A stretch of DNA of 64,000 nt from Archegozetes longisetosus (lineage: Eukaryota > Arthropoda > Arachnida > Sarcoptiformes > Trhypochthoniidae), in contig JAEMBT020000002.1 of NCBI GenBank assembly GCA_018873245.2, positions 9,708,001-9,772,000 on the forward strand. Reading direction: 5' to 3'. This document shows positions 1 through 12,324 of the stretch, one piece after another. The position numbers were made by a program, and so were the translations under genes. Position 1 is the stretch's first letter, and the number at the start of each line of letters is the position of its first letter. The notes under the pieces were generated by a model that was given only the letters and a program-made list of their open reading frames with translations, did no database searches and was not told the DNA's origin.

Positions 1-396
1 ATAACTATTTTTTGGCTAAATGAACGGACCAATATATTGCTCGAATTCGGATACGAAATGGCACCTTAAGATTAAATAGTTTAGAAATAATCATTACTGT
101 GTAGTGAGAACCAAATTTATAAATTAGTGCAATTTTGAAAAAAGTCAGGATTAATTGACGCATAACATGAAACATTTATTTATATAAACTTATGACTTAA
201 TTGTTTGTATATTCAGTTGAATAATCACTTGTATATTTAGTTACAGTTTTAATTATTTTTTCAGACTATTTCCAATCAAATCGATAGATGATTACCTGTT
301 TGTGCACTTCCTATTCTAGCCTTTCAATTAAAAGAATCTCTTAAAAAAGAGTAGATTTGAAAGTGGGACAGCTCTCAGAGCAGTCATCAGAATCCA

Positions 397-403
397 TATA
401 AAA
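397..403 (+). promoter_or_regulatory. TATA box of the Gly/Lys-rich secreted protein gene
   Basis: TATAAAA stands 177 bases upstream of the chosen ATG at 574. A start site about 25-30 bases downstream would give a 5' leader of about 150 bases. No other gene start lies nearby. Seen directly; the role is inferred from position. Confidence 0.5.
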
Positions 404-573
404 GAGAAAACTATAGTTTATTTGCCAATTTCTTTACCAACATAAAAAGTATCCAATATTGAACTCAGGAAAAGAGTTCAAAGATCTTAATAGATGATCA
501 TCTCATAAATGTGTCTTATTTTATTGGAGTCAGTCTTTCGATTATGTGCGACTCTTTTATATGATTGCATGCA

Positions 574-2917
574 ATGCACGTCGTCTTGAAGTTAACGGTA
601 AATATAGTTGTACTTAGTTTTGATTTAATGATCAACGTGAAATTGCTTTTGCTATTTCCAGATTTTACTCAATCTATTATTCTATGCTTACATTGTATGC
701 GCGCATAATAACGATGAACAAGTCAATAGTAGTAATAAAAGAAGTTCAACAAAGAGAAGATCATCGAAACCATCATCTTCTCATGATGTAAAGGTAATTG
801 AAACCTTATATACGAGTAGATGGGATAGTGATAGAATTCAAAAGCCAAAAAATGCAACTTCACCGAAAAAGAGTGATGCTGAGTCAGAAGAGACTGTAAT
901 TCACAAGACCATCAATAGAGATACTAAACCCCAATCTACAAAGAATAAGAGTAAAAGACCTAAAAGTGTTGAGCGCAAAAATGTTAAGGAAGATACCAAA
1001 GAGAACAAAGATCTATCAATTCGGATGAAGAAGCAACTACTAATGTTAAAAATGCTTCCAAGGCAAACAAATCCGAAGAATCGACGGAAAATGATGATAA
1101 GAAAGAACTGAAAGAAAGCAAAACTGAAGACTATAGTGAATCTGAATCTTCTGAATCTAATAAACGAGAACAGATTGTTAAACCAGAATCAGATGAAACA
1201 ATTGAGCAAGAGAAAAGTTCGAGTCCGGAATCAACCATTTCTACAACAGTTAAAGAAGAGAATACGACTCAATCAGAAGATACTGAAGCTTCAGAAAATT
1301 TGAAATTAGAAGTAAAAGAACTACCAGTTAATGATACTGATGATACTGAACCCGCAGAGTCAGGATATGGAGGAAGTTATAAGAAATATGGAGGAGGAGG
1401 AGGAGGGGGAGGAGGAGGTCATGGTGGCCATGGTTCGAGTAAGAGTGGCTCTTACTCTGGTTCCGAAAAACATTCAGATGGACATTATGGAGGTTTGTTT
1501 GATTGTTAGATTTTAGTTAAAAATGAACTAATCATGGATAAAATTAGGTAAATGGAAACACGGCGGAGATGACTACAAAAAGTATAAGAAAGCAGGAGGT
1601 GATAAATCATTGCACAAGGTATGCTTTGCTTATTATTCTCTTGAACATTCCCGAGTAAAATCATTTATAGTGAAAATCACCTATACTTAACCTTAATTTA
1701 CACTAAATCATGATGGAGCTGAAAATTTCAGCTTGAAATACAAGTTGTATAACGAATAAATTTGACTTCTAAATGAATGCTAGGCTGAACAAGGTTTTTG
1801 AATCTTTCTTAAATACCATCAATAAATTTTGATTACAGCTTATATTTACATAAATAATGAATAGCATTATCTGTATTTTCTGACTGAATTTTATCAAATT
1901 GTTGAATAGGGTGGCAAAGAGTATGGAAAGTACGGAAAAGATGCCAAAGGCCACTATAAACATGGGCAATTCGAAGGTACAGTACATAAATGAAATGATG
2001 ATATTTACTTCAATATAACCATTTACTGTTGACAGGAAAGAAGTATGGAAAGAAATCTCACGGAGGCTCAGGTGGACAGGGAGGCAAGAAAGGAACTAAA
2101 TACTACAAAGATAAAGGTTACAAAAAGAAGGTATTCTTACATTTATGTCAATGTTTAAATATAATCATTAATCGGATCGTTTCGTCACTAAGGGGTTCAA
2201 AAATGTTTACCACAAAGAAGAGTTTGGTAAGTATTAGGATTATAGCCATACACGTAAGAATCAGTGTTTAAATCATTTTCAAACCAACAAATTAGGTGAC
2301 CATAAAACCTATTTCGACGAGTTTAGAGACAAAGGTATTTTAAAAACAGTAGTTTTTCATTAGGTTAATCAAATATTTATTAACTTTGTGTTGAATGAAA
2401 AGATTTCAAAAAGAAATGGAAAGGTTTCAACGATCACTACGATTACAAAGGAGGCAAAAAATGGAAGGGAACCGACGGCAAGCAATATCACAAAAAGAAA
2501 GCAGGTAAGAACATGTGAACTGGATTAAAGTCTGGGATAGTCTGAATAAATGAATGCTCTATTTGTTTTGTTAGTGGGTGATCATCACAAAAAATATGGA
2601 AAAGGTATGAAGTTTTTCTAATTGAAGTCAATTCAATTGTGAAGTGAATTGAGTTGTGAAGAGAATTGAGTTGTGAAAATTGCTTTTTTCTCCAATTCAT
2701 AGGATCTTATAAGAAGAATCACGAAGACGAATATAAAAAAGGTCTCAAATGTTAATTTCCACTAAAAATCAAACTGAAAGTTTTTATTTTTGCATAACTA
2801 GGTGGCGATTATTATAAATCGGGTCACGGGTCAAAGGCCAATCGTGGAGGACATAAGTCTCATAAAGGGCATCACTCGAAGAAATCACATAAGAGTGGAG
2901 GAAAAGGATATCATTAG
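574..2917 (+). CDS. Secreted Gly/Lys/His/Tyr-rich repetitive protein with acidic Ser/Glu domain, 11 exons, one apparent frameshift
   Basis: Exons: 574-597, 662-1492, 1548-1618, 1910-1976, 2036-2130, 2193-2226, 2296-2334, 2403-2504, 2575-2604, 2703-2741, 2802-2917, ending in TAG. ATG 574 was chosen because splicing to 662 gives a strong signal peptide of about 22 residues. After it come a basic stretch, a Ser/Glu/Asp/Lys acidic region, a run of ten Gly, and then a tail of small exons rich in KKYGK, HYK and GG motifs, ending HKSGGKGYH. Most late introns are phase 1. Exons total 1448 bases, one short of a multiple of three, and the frame changes between about 1000 and 1020 inside exon 2. With one more base there the protein would be about 482 aa. 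The composition suggests a structural, cuticular or adhesive secreted protein, but I recognise no named family. The function is inferred from composition only. Confidence 0.7.
2625..2677. repeat. Short tandem repeat in intron 9 of the Gly/Lys-rich gene
   Basis: About three imperfect copies of a 17-18 base unit resembling GTGAAGTGAATTGAGTT lie in the small intron between exons 2575-2604 and 2703-2741. Confidence 0.6.
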
Positions 2918-3092
2918 TGTTTTTCAGTTGTATTTGTTATGTGTTTTAGTTTTTGTGGCTAATTCAATGTCTTATAAATTTGACTAAATCTTATAATTTT
3001 CAATTAGATGTCATATGATTCAGTTTTTAAACTAGTTAACCAAATGAATCAAATACTTTGTCGTGAGAATCATTTCGAATGTTGAACTTTTG

Positions 3093-3098
3093 AATAAA
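3093..3098 (+). terminator. Probable polyadenylation signal (AATAAA)
   Basis: AATAAA lies about 175 bases after the TAG stop at 2915-2917 and is the first canonical signal downstream of the Gly/Lys-rich gene. Confidence 0.5.
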
Positions 3099-3360
3099 AT
3101 GTTTTGTGTAAAATTAACGTATTTATACTGTTATAAACTTAGAATTATACAGAGTTTATTCTTTACATTAAACAACTACTAACAGTTATTTTTGTTATTG
3201 GTGTTTTTGGTCATTTTTAAATCATTTAAATCAATGGAACTTAATAAACAATGAGATTGTTTACACATACCACTCTCAATAGTTATAAACTAAAGGCTTT
3301 ACCATTAATATAATGCTTTAGTGCTTATTCATTTCGAATTAAGCTATTAAGCTATACTTC

Positions 3361-3617
3361 GGTTTATGATTCATGCAAGTTTGGATATTAGGCACTTTTA
3401 TGTTTGTCATACCATGTCCTCTTACATCTAGAGATCTACATAGGCCATTGCCCTTACCTAACTTGATTGAACTAAATATACTACAAATGCCACTATTTTT
3501 AGTTAAATTAGTTAGGTTAGGTAGGACAAATGGCACTCATAGCGAGCTAGCAATAGAAGAAAATTGCATGATAACCACATAAATGCCTAATGCCCAAACC
3601 TTACATCAACCATAAAC
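3361..3617. mobile_element. Palindromic MITE, copy A
   Basis: The left part (GGTTTATGATTCATGCAAG and onward) is an imperfect inverted copy of the right part (ending CTTACATCAACCATAAAC), and the two arms pair over almost the whole element. Near the centre, CCTTACCTAAC faces GTTAGGTTAGGTAGG. A diverged relative sits at 17608-17897. There is no coding capacity, so this is a non-autonomous fold-back element. The ORFs on both strands here are a by-product of the palindrome. No clear target-site duplication was seen. Confidence 0.7.
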
Positions 3618-4081
3618 TAAATTATGACCGAAAACTTTTATTTGGTTGAACATTCCAGTAATGAAAAAAGCTATAACTCGCTCTTTGAAGAGATTTCGCA
3701 TTAGTATAGCGCATGATTCGACAATACATCAACACAGATACAGCCTTTGTATTTTCTGTCGAAATTTTTAAGATAAGTTTAAAAATTTTTCAGAAGAAAA
3801 TCTGAACTGCAGCAGTAGGCGCTAACAATATGCCCCGTATATTGCCTGGCTGTGTTCCAGTGTATTCTATAATTCCGTTGAACAGGGAACTATTTTTAAT
3901 TATTGAGCGATTATAAGTGGAACACAAGCTCTCAGTAATATAAAATCTAATTACCTATTTTACAAGTTCATCGGACACCCTTCAAAATAATCGAATGCCT
4001 GGATTAAGGAATAGAGGAAACTGTTTATCATCGTTGTGCGTTTCATTATGAACTAGAGTGAAAATGGGTAACAATATGAGG

Positions 4082-4170
4082 AGGTTTGATGCGCTGTAAG
4101 CCTATGGAACTAAAGAAATGGTCTACTCGCGTTCCAGAATACGAAATCTATACTGAAGCGCATCAAACCT
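4082..4170. repeat. Hairpin with perfect 14-bp inverted ends
   Basis: AGGTTTGATGCGCT at 4082-4095 is matched by AGCGCATCAAACCT at 4157-4170. A second pairing block (ATGGAAC / GTTCCA) lies inside. It may be a very small fold-back element. Apart from this hairpin and the MITE at 3361-3617, I see no gene between 2918 and 5377. Confidence 0.6.
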
Positions 4171-5377
4171 GTATTAATTGTTGAAAAGTAAACTAATAGA
4201 AGAACATAAAAAAGCAGTTGTCGGCTATTTCTCAATCCGGGCATGAATGAGCTGAATAACAATAAATTTGACAAATGGTACTTTACTATAAGAAATAGAT
4301 GAATTTTTATTGTTAAAGGATTAAAATTGAATAGATTTGATCCTAAAGCGACTAAAGAGATACAAGTGATTTCTAATAGATTGGGAATAATTAGCAATTA
4401 GTTGAATAGAGATATTTATTTGTTCGACTTGAATTATTAATAACGACTCAACAATAAGTACATTATGGTCCCTAAGTCACTATCAATAAGTTTCACTTTA
4501 ATTCTCTTCTCAATATAACTTTCAACAGATCATAATTGAATCAATTTGATAACAACTGATTAGTGTTGTAGTGAAAATGAGAGATTTGAAAATATTTGAA
4601 CACTTCACTTCATTGTCATTATATCATATATATTGTTATTGTTCAAAGTTATAATTGTATTGAGTAAAAACGTTTATTTTAGCAGACATTCCTCAAGCAA
4701 TGAGAAAATTAAGTTGAATCTAGTTTTAATTAATCTCTCGAGTCAAATTTAGTTTTAGAATCAATTTTCCACATCGACTCATTAAGTAACTGATGATTGA
4801 AAAAATGGTTATAACTTTGAACCATTTTCTAGGTCTTTTCGACAGATAAACTCTCACAATGAATAGCGTTGGTAACTAAACAGTTATTGATTTTATAATA
4901 AATTTGATCTAAACGTAAAAACTAGAATTATTATGTTGGAATGTATTTTGATTATCATGTATAACAAAGGCATTTAGACGGACAAACATGAAGGATACAA
5001 ATCGATTAATGTGTTCGTCTATACAATAGGATATGCAAAAAGTCATTTCTCAAATATAAAATAATTTTGAACAATAATTTCGAATAATCTACTATTTTAT
5101 TTGGAAGATCGCCTACTAGAATAAGAAACTTTATGCAATACAGGCTTTGAGGATTAGTTCTCTTCAAGCAGTTTATCATCGCTTTGCTTATCACCATCTC
5201 GTTAACCAATTAAAGTGAAAATGTTTCCTAAATATAATACCAGTTTATTCTGAGTCTTTCAATAGAAATGGTAGTTTGTTTTAAAAAGCTATCTCTTCAA
5301 CGATAGAGCTGTTGCATATTCCTGTTTTCACTTAAGCCTGAGCTCATTTGTATTGCATAAAAGCTTCTCATGTAGTT

Positions 5378-8300
5378 CTAAACCTTTTCACTGATTAACT
5401 CAGCATTTGGAGAAATTCTCTGTGAATTTGAATCGTATGCATCAAATTTACTATAAATTGCTTTTACTATCGGACTCTGTGTTGTACTGGCATTAGTTGA
5501 GATTGGATTCGTTGAGATATTTATATTAGCAGTTCCTGTCGATTGAATTCCGTGTTTTGGTTTCGGCAAATGCCGATTCTTAAACTCCATTTGACATATT
5601 TTCATGATCTCCACCTGAGACGCTAACTTTTGAATCTCTTCTTTGAGTTCCTCGTTTTCCTGGTATAAGTCTGTCGTTTCTTCATGTACTAGACCGACAC
5701 CGTTGATGGAAAAAGAAGCTGTAACACCACGAGCCCGAACTCGATTGTCCCACGAGTCGCCCTGTCCTTTGATTACTCGATAAAACTAATCATTGCACAA
5801 AACATGATAACAATTAGTAAATTGAAGTTTATTAATCATGTATCAATTATGACAAACAGTCAATAATTCAAATTGATTTTACTTTTGGACCAAAGATGAG
5901 TATAATAGTCGTTGTTGTACTCATTTGGGTTCGAACAAAACCAAAGAAATATTTGACATCAGGTCCAGCATTAGGTAATATTATAATACTTTAGGAGGAA
6001 AGAATGATGAAAGATTTTCGATTTGAATGGCAAGATATAAGAAATTGAACTTACTGAATGAAAATCATACTAATGTTAACCATGGTTATATTATAAATAG
6101 CCCATGTTATATATTTTGCTTCATTAAAAAATGATTCCGCATTTCTCACATTATAACACACTTTTATTCCCCACAATAAAAATAAAAATTCTCCTAAAAA
6201 ACAAATTTCATCTGAATTCAAAAAACATGAATTGTAGTGAAAATTAGAGACTGACCGATAACTAAGCTATGATCCCACCAGTTGTAATCGCACTGCTTGA
6301 ACTTAAGCCCATTCCAATCAACTATATATATAGCTTCCGGAGAGGCACTAATGGTCCACGTGCTCAAATAGATTGCCATCACTAGCAAGATAGGAAATAG
6401 CCACTGAAGAAGCTGTTTGTCAGTTAGCTTCAATTTGTGTGCAGATTTCACTCTGTAGGTCAACGATACTCTCCATGTTTTAAGTAAAAGAGCTGAATAT
6501 GTGACACAAAATCCCAAATGTCGCGTCCATTTCGTCAGAACGCAAGTCCATACATCCAGAACTGGAAATATTGCTATTGACTGAAAGTGAACAATATTTT
6601 ATCAGTTCTACTTTCGAGCTAACTCACAAATCCTAAAAATCATATCCTGAGCAACTTTATCTAATTTATGGATTCTTTGGACGTTTGAGCGCTTTTGTGG
6701 AATATTGGCAATAGATATATATAAAATAACCGGAAACACAACAATCAATTGAGATATTATATAAGAGAATGCAATTTATAATAATTAGAAATCTATTTTA
6801 TAGCTCACATGTTTCTCTTTCAACATATAAAGCATTGAGAACACATAAGATAATAAGAAAAACGTTGTATAGAATCATTGTTGTGAGATTCTATTGCAAA
6901 ACCCAAGATATTATCTCTCAGTTATTGTCATAAACATATTACGTAAATGGTAATCTCTGATAAAATAAGAAAGTCAGTGGAGAAGATGTGAAATTTTTCA
7001 AATGATCAATGTGTAAAGGAAATAGAAGTGAAACTGAACATTTTAGTCGAAATGAACAGAGTAGTCGCAGTAGTCACTGTATATATTAATAAGTATATAT
7101 ATAAGTATATATATACCTTATACTTATTCAATTTCATGTCAAGTAATTGGCTTAAAACAGGAAATATAGATTTAACTCATAGTTTTACTATTTCAACCTA
7201 AACCTTAAACCTAAGATTATTTATTTTCGACTTAAGATTAAGAAAATAAAAAACTTTCAACAGATAAGTCCATTATATTTTGCAATCAGAATATACAGTA
7301 CTATTGAGAACATTAGATTGGAACGGAAGTATTTTTGACTAGTCGATAGTTCTTATCTTGATTATAAGATTAGTTATATTTTAGCTAGAACTTATTTTAA
7401 ACATTTCTCCAAATTCTCTAATTCTGTTTTCTGATAAAAAGACTAAGAGTTGAATCCTATTTGCAGTTCTGTTTAGACATGCCTTAACTATTCCATTAAC
7501 GTCACGTTGAAAAAAGCTCAATTCAAATACCTCTGAATACATGATAGAGCATCCGAGCAAAGTTATGCACAAAAATATTGGTGACGCCACTTTTATCACT
7601 TTCAGTTTGCGATAACGATAGATATAACAGCCAAGAAGCAGAGTCAGAATCATGCAGAGGATTGTGATTGTGAGAAGTGAGATTCTAAATGCCCAGTTAT
7701 ATGAGGAAAGACATGGAGATTCATCCAGGCATACTTCACAACCCACCGCACATTTCTTGCAGTTAAACATGTAGTCATAAGATGGACTAGAATTCAAATC
7801 GTATCGTTTTATTATCGAGCATTACGCTTTTCTTTATATAGTTAAACTTCTCTAACATTCTGTTAAATGGTTCCTAAATAACAGTAATAATCAGTCTTCA
7901 TTTTCTATGGGTTTACTTAGTTTGCTTTATAAACCATTTAACTGTATGTCAGAGTTAGATAGGTTTTAATGTTACTTTTTGCCGTCTCGCTTATCCTGCC
8001 AGGCCTGCTCTACTAATGATCCGTTAAACATTGGACCCAAATTAGCGACTGCCGAATGATATCTATAATTATAAAAAAAAATAGTTTACTTTGAATCTTA
8101 ATTCCAGAATCATCTTATACAAAAAATTGATTGTATAAAAATACAGACCCATCACGACACCGACATTTATAAGCTCCTCTCACCCATCCTTGACCTTTTG
8201 TGAATAGACACTAAAATCGATAAAAATAATTTAAGTTTGAGGTTTTATGAATCAAGTTTTGAACATAAAACTATTAAACAAATATGTTGAATAAAGATTA

Positions 8301-11300
8301 AAATTAATTGTTGAGCGCATTAAGTCATTAGTTTTGTAAATTGAATTTTTAAATCAAGAATGCTTATAGTAATAGCTGGTTTTGTGAATTTTACACTAGA
8401 AATCATTAATATAACAGATATTGAAGTTTTTATCATTTCTTTACTCTAATCTCAAATTCATAAACTTATTTTGACATTTAATAGCTTTTAGTAATGAGAA
8501 CATGTTTTGGTGAGGTATTTGGTATAGCTTTTGAAGATTTTCTTTTGAAATTAAATTTCTTAAGCATATTGTGCTTCATTATTATCATCAAATCGATTGA
8601 AACCCTAGGCTTTCTACAAAAAACGTTTTCAGTGATAAGAATAACGCTGAAGGCTTTCAAAAAAGTTACTCTCAATGCTTACTATATGTGAACCATAATT
8701 GCATTGTCTTTTATCTAAAGGGTTCTAAATCAGATTATTAAGAAATGGATTCTGACATTCAACAAAAGATTGCTTGCTTCTCAAAGTGTCAATTATTGTT
8801 ATAAAGATATAAACCCACGATAATTGTCTTATTTTTTGTTGAACACCTTCGATAAAATTAACTTGAAAATTTTCAGTCAATAATTTCAATTGATGTCGAT
8901 TAAAATGTTGAACAGCTGAAATAGATTTTAAGTAAAAATCTTGATTATATTTGCATTTATGTAAATCTACAAATATTCCATTTCTTACTCTTAAAAGCCA
9001 TACGTTCTAGAAAATATTGATTTTTACATAGACTTAATAATAAGCAGATTTGAATGCTTTTTACTATGGAAGTATTTGAAAGAAATTGTTGCGCTCAGCT
9101 TCAATCCTATAGTATTCGACTTGTATAGTTTTTCGATTGAAAGATTCGCACAAATAAGCGACCATTCACGATTACGGAAGGCTCTATTATTCCTTCAAAA
9201 GGTGGCCACTATTACATCCAATTAATTTGAATTTTTCTCATTCAACGAGAACTTAAAAGTAATTTGTTTGAAAAGCATAATTTCTCAGATAATAAAGTAT
9301 TGTTACGACTTCACTCAAGACTCGCTTTAGTCTATTGAAGTCTTACAAAAGGAAACCCTTGCAGTATAACAGGTTTAGAAAAGAAATTAAAATTAGAACA
9401 AATCTATGATTTAAATTGGCAACAACTTTGTTACAAGATCTTGCGGAGCAGCTCAGTTCAAAAGTTAATTACTTATAGCTTTCAATTTGACTCGCAAACA
9501 ACTATTTATTTAACGGACAGTAGTTAGCGATTCAATGCACCCTTACTGTTGCCAAAAATTCATTCTCACCTAACCTAACCTTGCTTAAATTAACCTAATT
9601 TTGTCATAATTATGTTTTACTTCTCACAAATTGTCATTCAGATGTTTTTAATCAAAATCAATCGAACTAAGCATTGAGAGCCAAGAATAATTTGAAACTA
9701 GAGACATAAACACCACAAAGAAGGGACATACGAATCGAAATAATCGTGAAAGATTAAATTCAAATTTGGCTCAATTGATACAAGTCAGACTTACTTGACT
9801 GGTCTCAGCGTGACATTTATGTGTCCCTAAAAGAGTGAGGACAACACTCGAATCACTTTGTCTGTCACTATCTTGAGGAACATCGCATTGATTTATGTCA
9901 GTACGACTAACATCAATATCAGCACTAATCAGTCCCCTGACCAACTTCTCATTATTATTGTCATCATTAGTATTTTGATCATAGTTTGACAATATTAAGG
10001 CAGTATATGATATAAACCACAGTCTCAAATCACAGTTGAAATACACGTTCGACCACTCTGATGGAGGATCACTCAGTGACGGCTTCATTATTTGCTTCGT
10101 CATTAAGGGTCCGATAAAACTTTTCGGAATCCAAGGCGTATCCAAAATTAATATCTTATCCATCTCCTCTGTTGACTTTCGTTCCACCGAATCGATTTCG
10201 AAGTAACGCATATTAATTGATTTAAGCTCTTGTTCGTAGTCAGACACTGATGAAGTCGATGAATCTTCACCTTTCTTATTGATCCACGCAATACGTAATC
10301 TATAAATATTGGCATCCATTCGGATCAGCTCATCGATTGAGTTGCGCATTATTCGGAAATCATCAGTTTCAGGATTATATTTCGATAAGATTCTTGACAA
10401 GAACTCTATTCCCTTCCATGTAGTTTCATATTTAGAATTGTTAGTAAATGGCTTTGTTAGATGTGTTATTGTGTCTTTGGTCAATGGTATTATGATGTCT
10501 CTATTCGAGCCTGACGATTGCTTCACTTGATACGTATCTTTAGTACATTCTTCACCTACATTGATCCGATCGATTGTTTCTAATATTGCCTATAAATGTT
10601 AATCGAGTTAATTTCAAAATTGACCTATGGTAGAATTAATGTCCTATCAAGTATTATATTCTAAAATGTGTACAGTTCGAAGTAAAAACAAACCCCTTAT
10701 CGATCTCAAAATGATGCGTGGACAGTGAATTTTCAATAGTTTGCCCATTCATGTAGCACTTTACAATGTGAATGATGATATTTAGATATAAAAAAATGGT
10801 CCATAAGTCATTCAATATTTTCGCTGCCCCCGCTATTTGATCTTTATGCATCAGAGATTTAAGGGGATGTCTCTGCTTTCAACTGTAAGTTTGAACCTTA
10901 AAGTAAAGCCTGATCTCTAAAACTCATCTGCTCTTTATAGCATTGAATGAATATTTGCTTCGGTGAGTGCATTAAAGTTTCCAAAGATTTTAATTTGAAA
11001 TTTTATGCTCTACTTGTTTGGCAATGAGAATATGCTCTTTTTCAGAACATCATTAAAACAATGAATATTTGGCTAAAACACAATCTGAACGAACAGCTGC
11101 TATGAAGAATATTCAGATCTAAATAAATTCTAACTTATTTAGTTTGGAAACCTCTATATTAGCTAAGAACAGTTATGGTTTTACATTTCACTCAAATACT
11201 TTGTTTTATAGTTTGAGCTCAAAGTTTATTAAATTATTGTAAAATTTTTATAAACTTTAATATACTGATTTTGAATTCTACAAATGTACTCATTGATCAT

Positions 11301-12324
11301 CATTTGAGCCAATTCTAAATTTGACTGTTGATGAAAAACAGGTCAAAATATTGAATAAACACTCAGATATTTATAGCAATAATATTGTTTTTCTCTGCAT
11401 AATAAGATATTTTATTTCTTTTTAATTTATTTTAGTATTATTTTACTTAATTGAACTTATACAATAAACTCTACCTATTTTTCATTATATTTTCAAACAA
11501 ATCTCCCAAAAATGATTTCTTCATTTATCCAAAGGGTTCAACAATTTTAATAAATATTTGAATTTAAAATGCTAATTAGATTTAATAACACTGCTATGGT
11601 AATTAGCTTGTGCCAATCGACTTCTCACTCAATTTGATAACGAAAAAAATATCTCTAAATGCAATTTGCAAGCCTATCAATGTATTTTTGTAATTTTTAA
11701 AAAATTTGATAGAAATATACTTAGAAACCATAAAAATGATTCATTCTAGAGAATTGTTTAGAAATAAAATCCATAATTTTAGTTATCCCAAAATTATGAA
11801 TTAGTTTTAGCTTTCCACTTTAATTTATAGCAAAATTGAATTTGCGAAAACTTCCTACATAAACAAATAAATGAAGTTTAGCTAACGAAGTAATTATACA
11901 AAAGAAGAACCTAAAGCAACTGAAACTACATTTGAGCAAATTTCTTACTGGAACGCATCTAATTTAAAAAGAATTAAAAGAAAGCCTAAAGACAGAGCGA
12001 GTTGATTATTTATGCAGAAAAGGCTTTTTTTGCTAATCAATAGTAAAAGCATAATATGATTGTTACCTCATTCTGCCTGTACTTGTCAATAGGAAGATCT
12101 TTGTCTGTGACTAATGATGAGACTTTAGCTGAGACTAAAAGTGATGCCTCAATAATCAAATTGACATAGACGAATAGCATGAACATTTCGTGAATCAATG
12201 AATGCGAATGAGCCACATGTCCACTCATATATACCAATATTTTGTGAAACATCTTTCCCGCTAAAATCTCACAATACTTCTCTATTGTCTGAACCAAGCC
12301 AAGAAGGTATTTCGATTTGCGACA
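5378..12324 (-). CDS. Class C orphan G-protein-coupled receptor, GPR158/GPR179/Smog group (N-terminus missing)
   Basis: Exons, 5' to 3' on the minus strand: 12324-12067, 10872-10690, 10589-9795, 8210-8149, 8062-7976, 7786-7531, 6580-6256, 6193-6055, 5988-5883, 5785-5378 (TAG). They join in frame for 872 aa. The ectodomain carries ETIDRIN, a THKC Cys motif and a small Cys-rich segment ([10 protein letters not shown]). These are followed by [11 protein letters not shown] just before TM1. TM1-2 are in exon 7786-7531, TM3-4 with LLLKTWRV in 6580-6256, TM5 with [12 protein letters not shown] in 6193-6055, and TM6-7 with [15 protein letters not shown] in 5988-5883. The tail has an [15 protein letters not shown] block and a short coiled coil ([14 protein letters not shown]). 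These motifs match the GPR158-like family, plasma-membrane receptors of the 7tm_3 class. The signal-peptide exon was not found. The C-tail is much shorter than in vertebrate GPR158. The order, phases and motifs are seen; ligand and coupling are unknown. Confidence 0.88.
7092..7116. repeat. TA-rich microsatellite in a GPCR intron
   Basis: Two AGTATATATATA-like blocks in tandem lie in the intron between the TM1-2 and TM3-4 exons. Simple repeat. Confidence 0.6.

Noticed and set aside
976-1010. A 35-base intron in exon 2 that might repair the frame of the Gly/Lys-rich gene
   Set aside because: Too short for a spliceosomal intron, and joining at those GT/AG sites runs into a stop rather than the downstream frame.
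3480-3545. TTAGG/CCTAA telomere-like repeats (also near 9570 and 17760)
   Set aside because: Only two to three degenerate units, and at 3361-3617 and 17608-17897 they are part of palindromic MITEs. No telomeric array.
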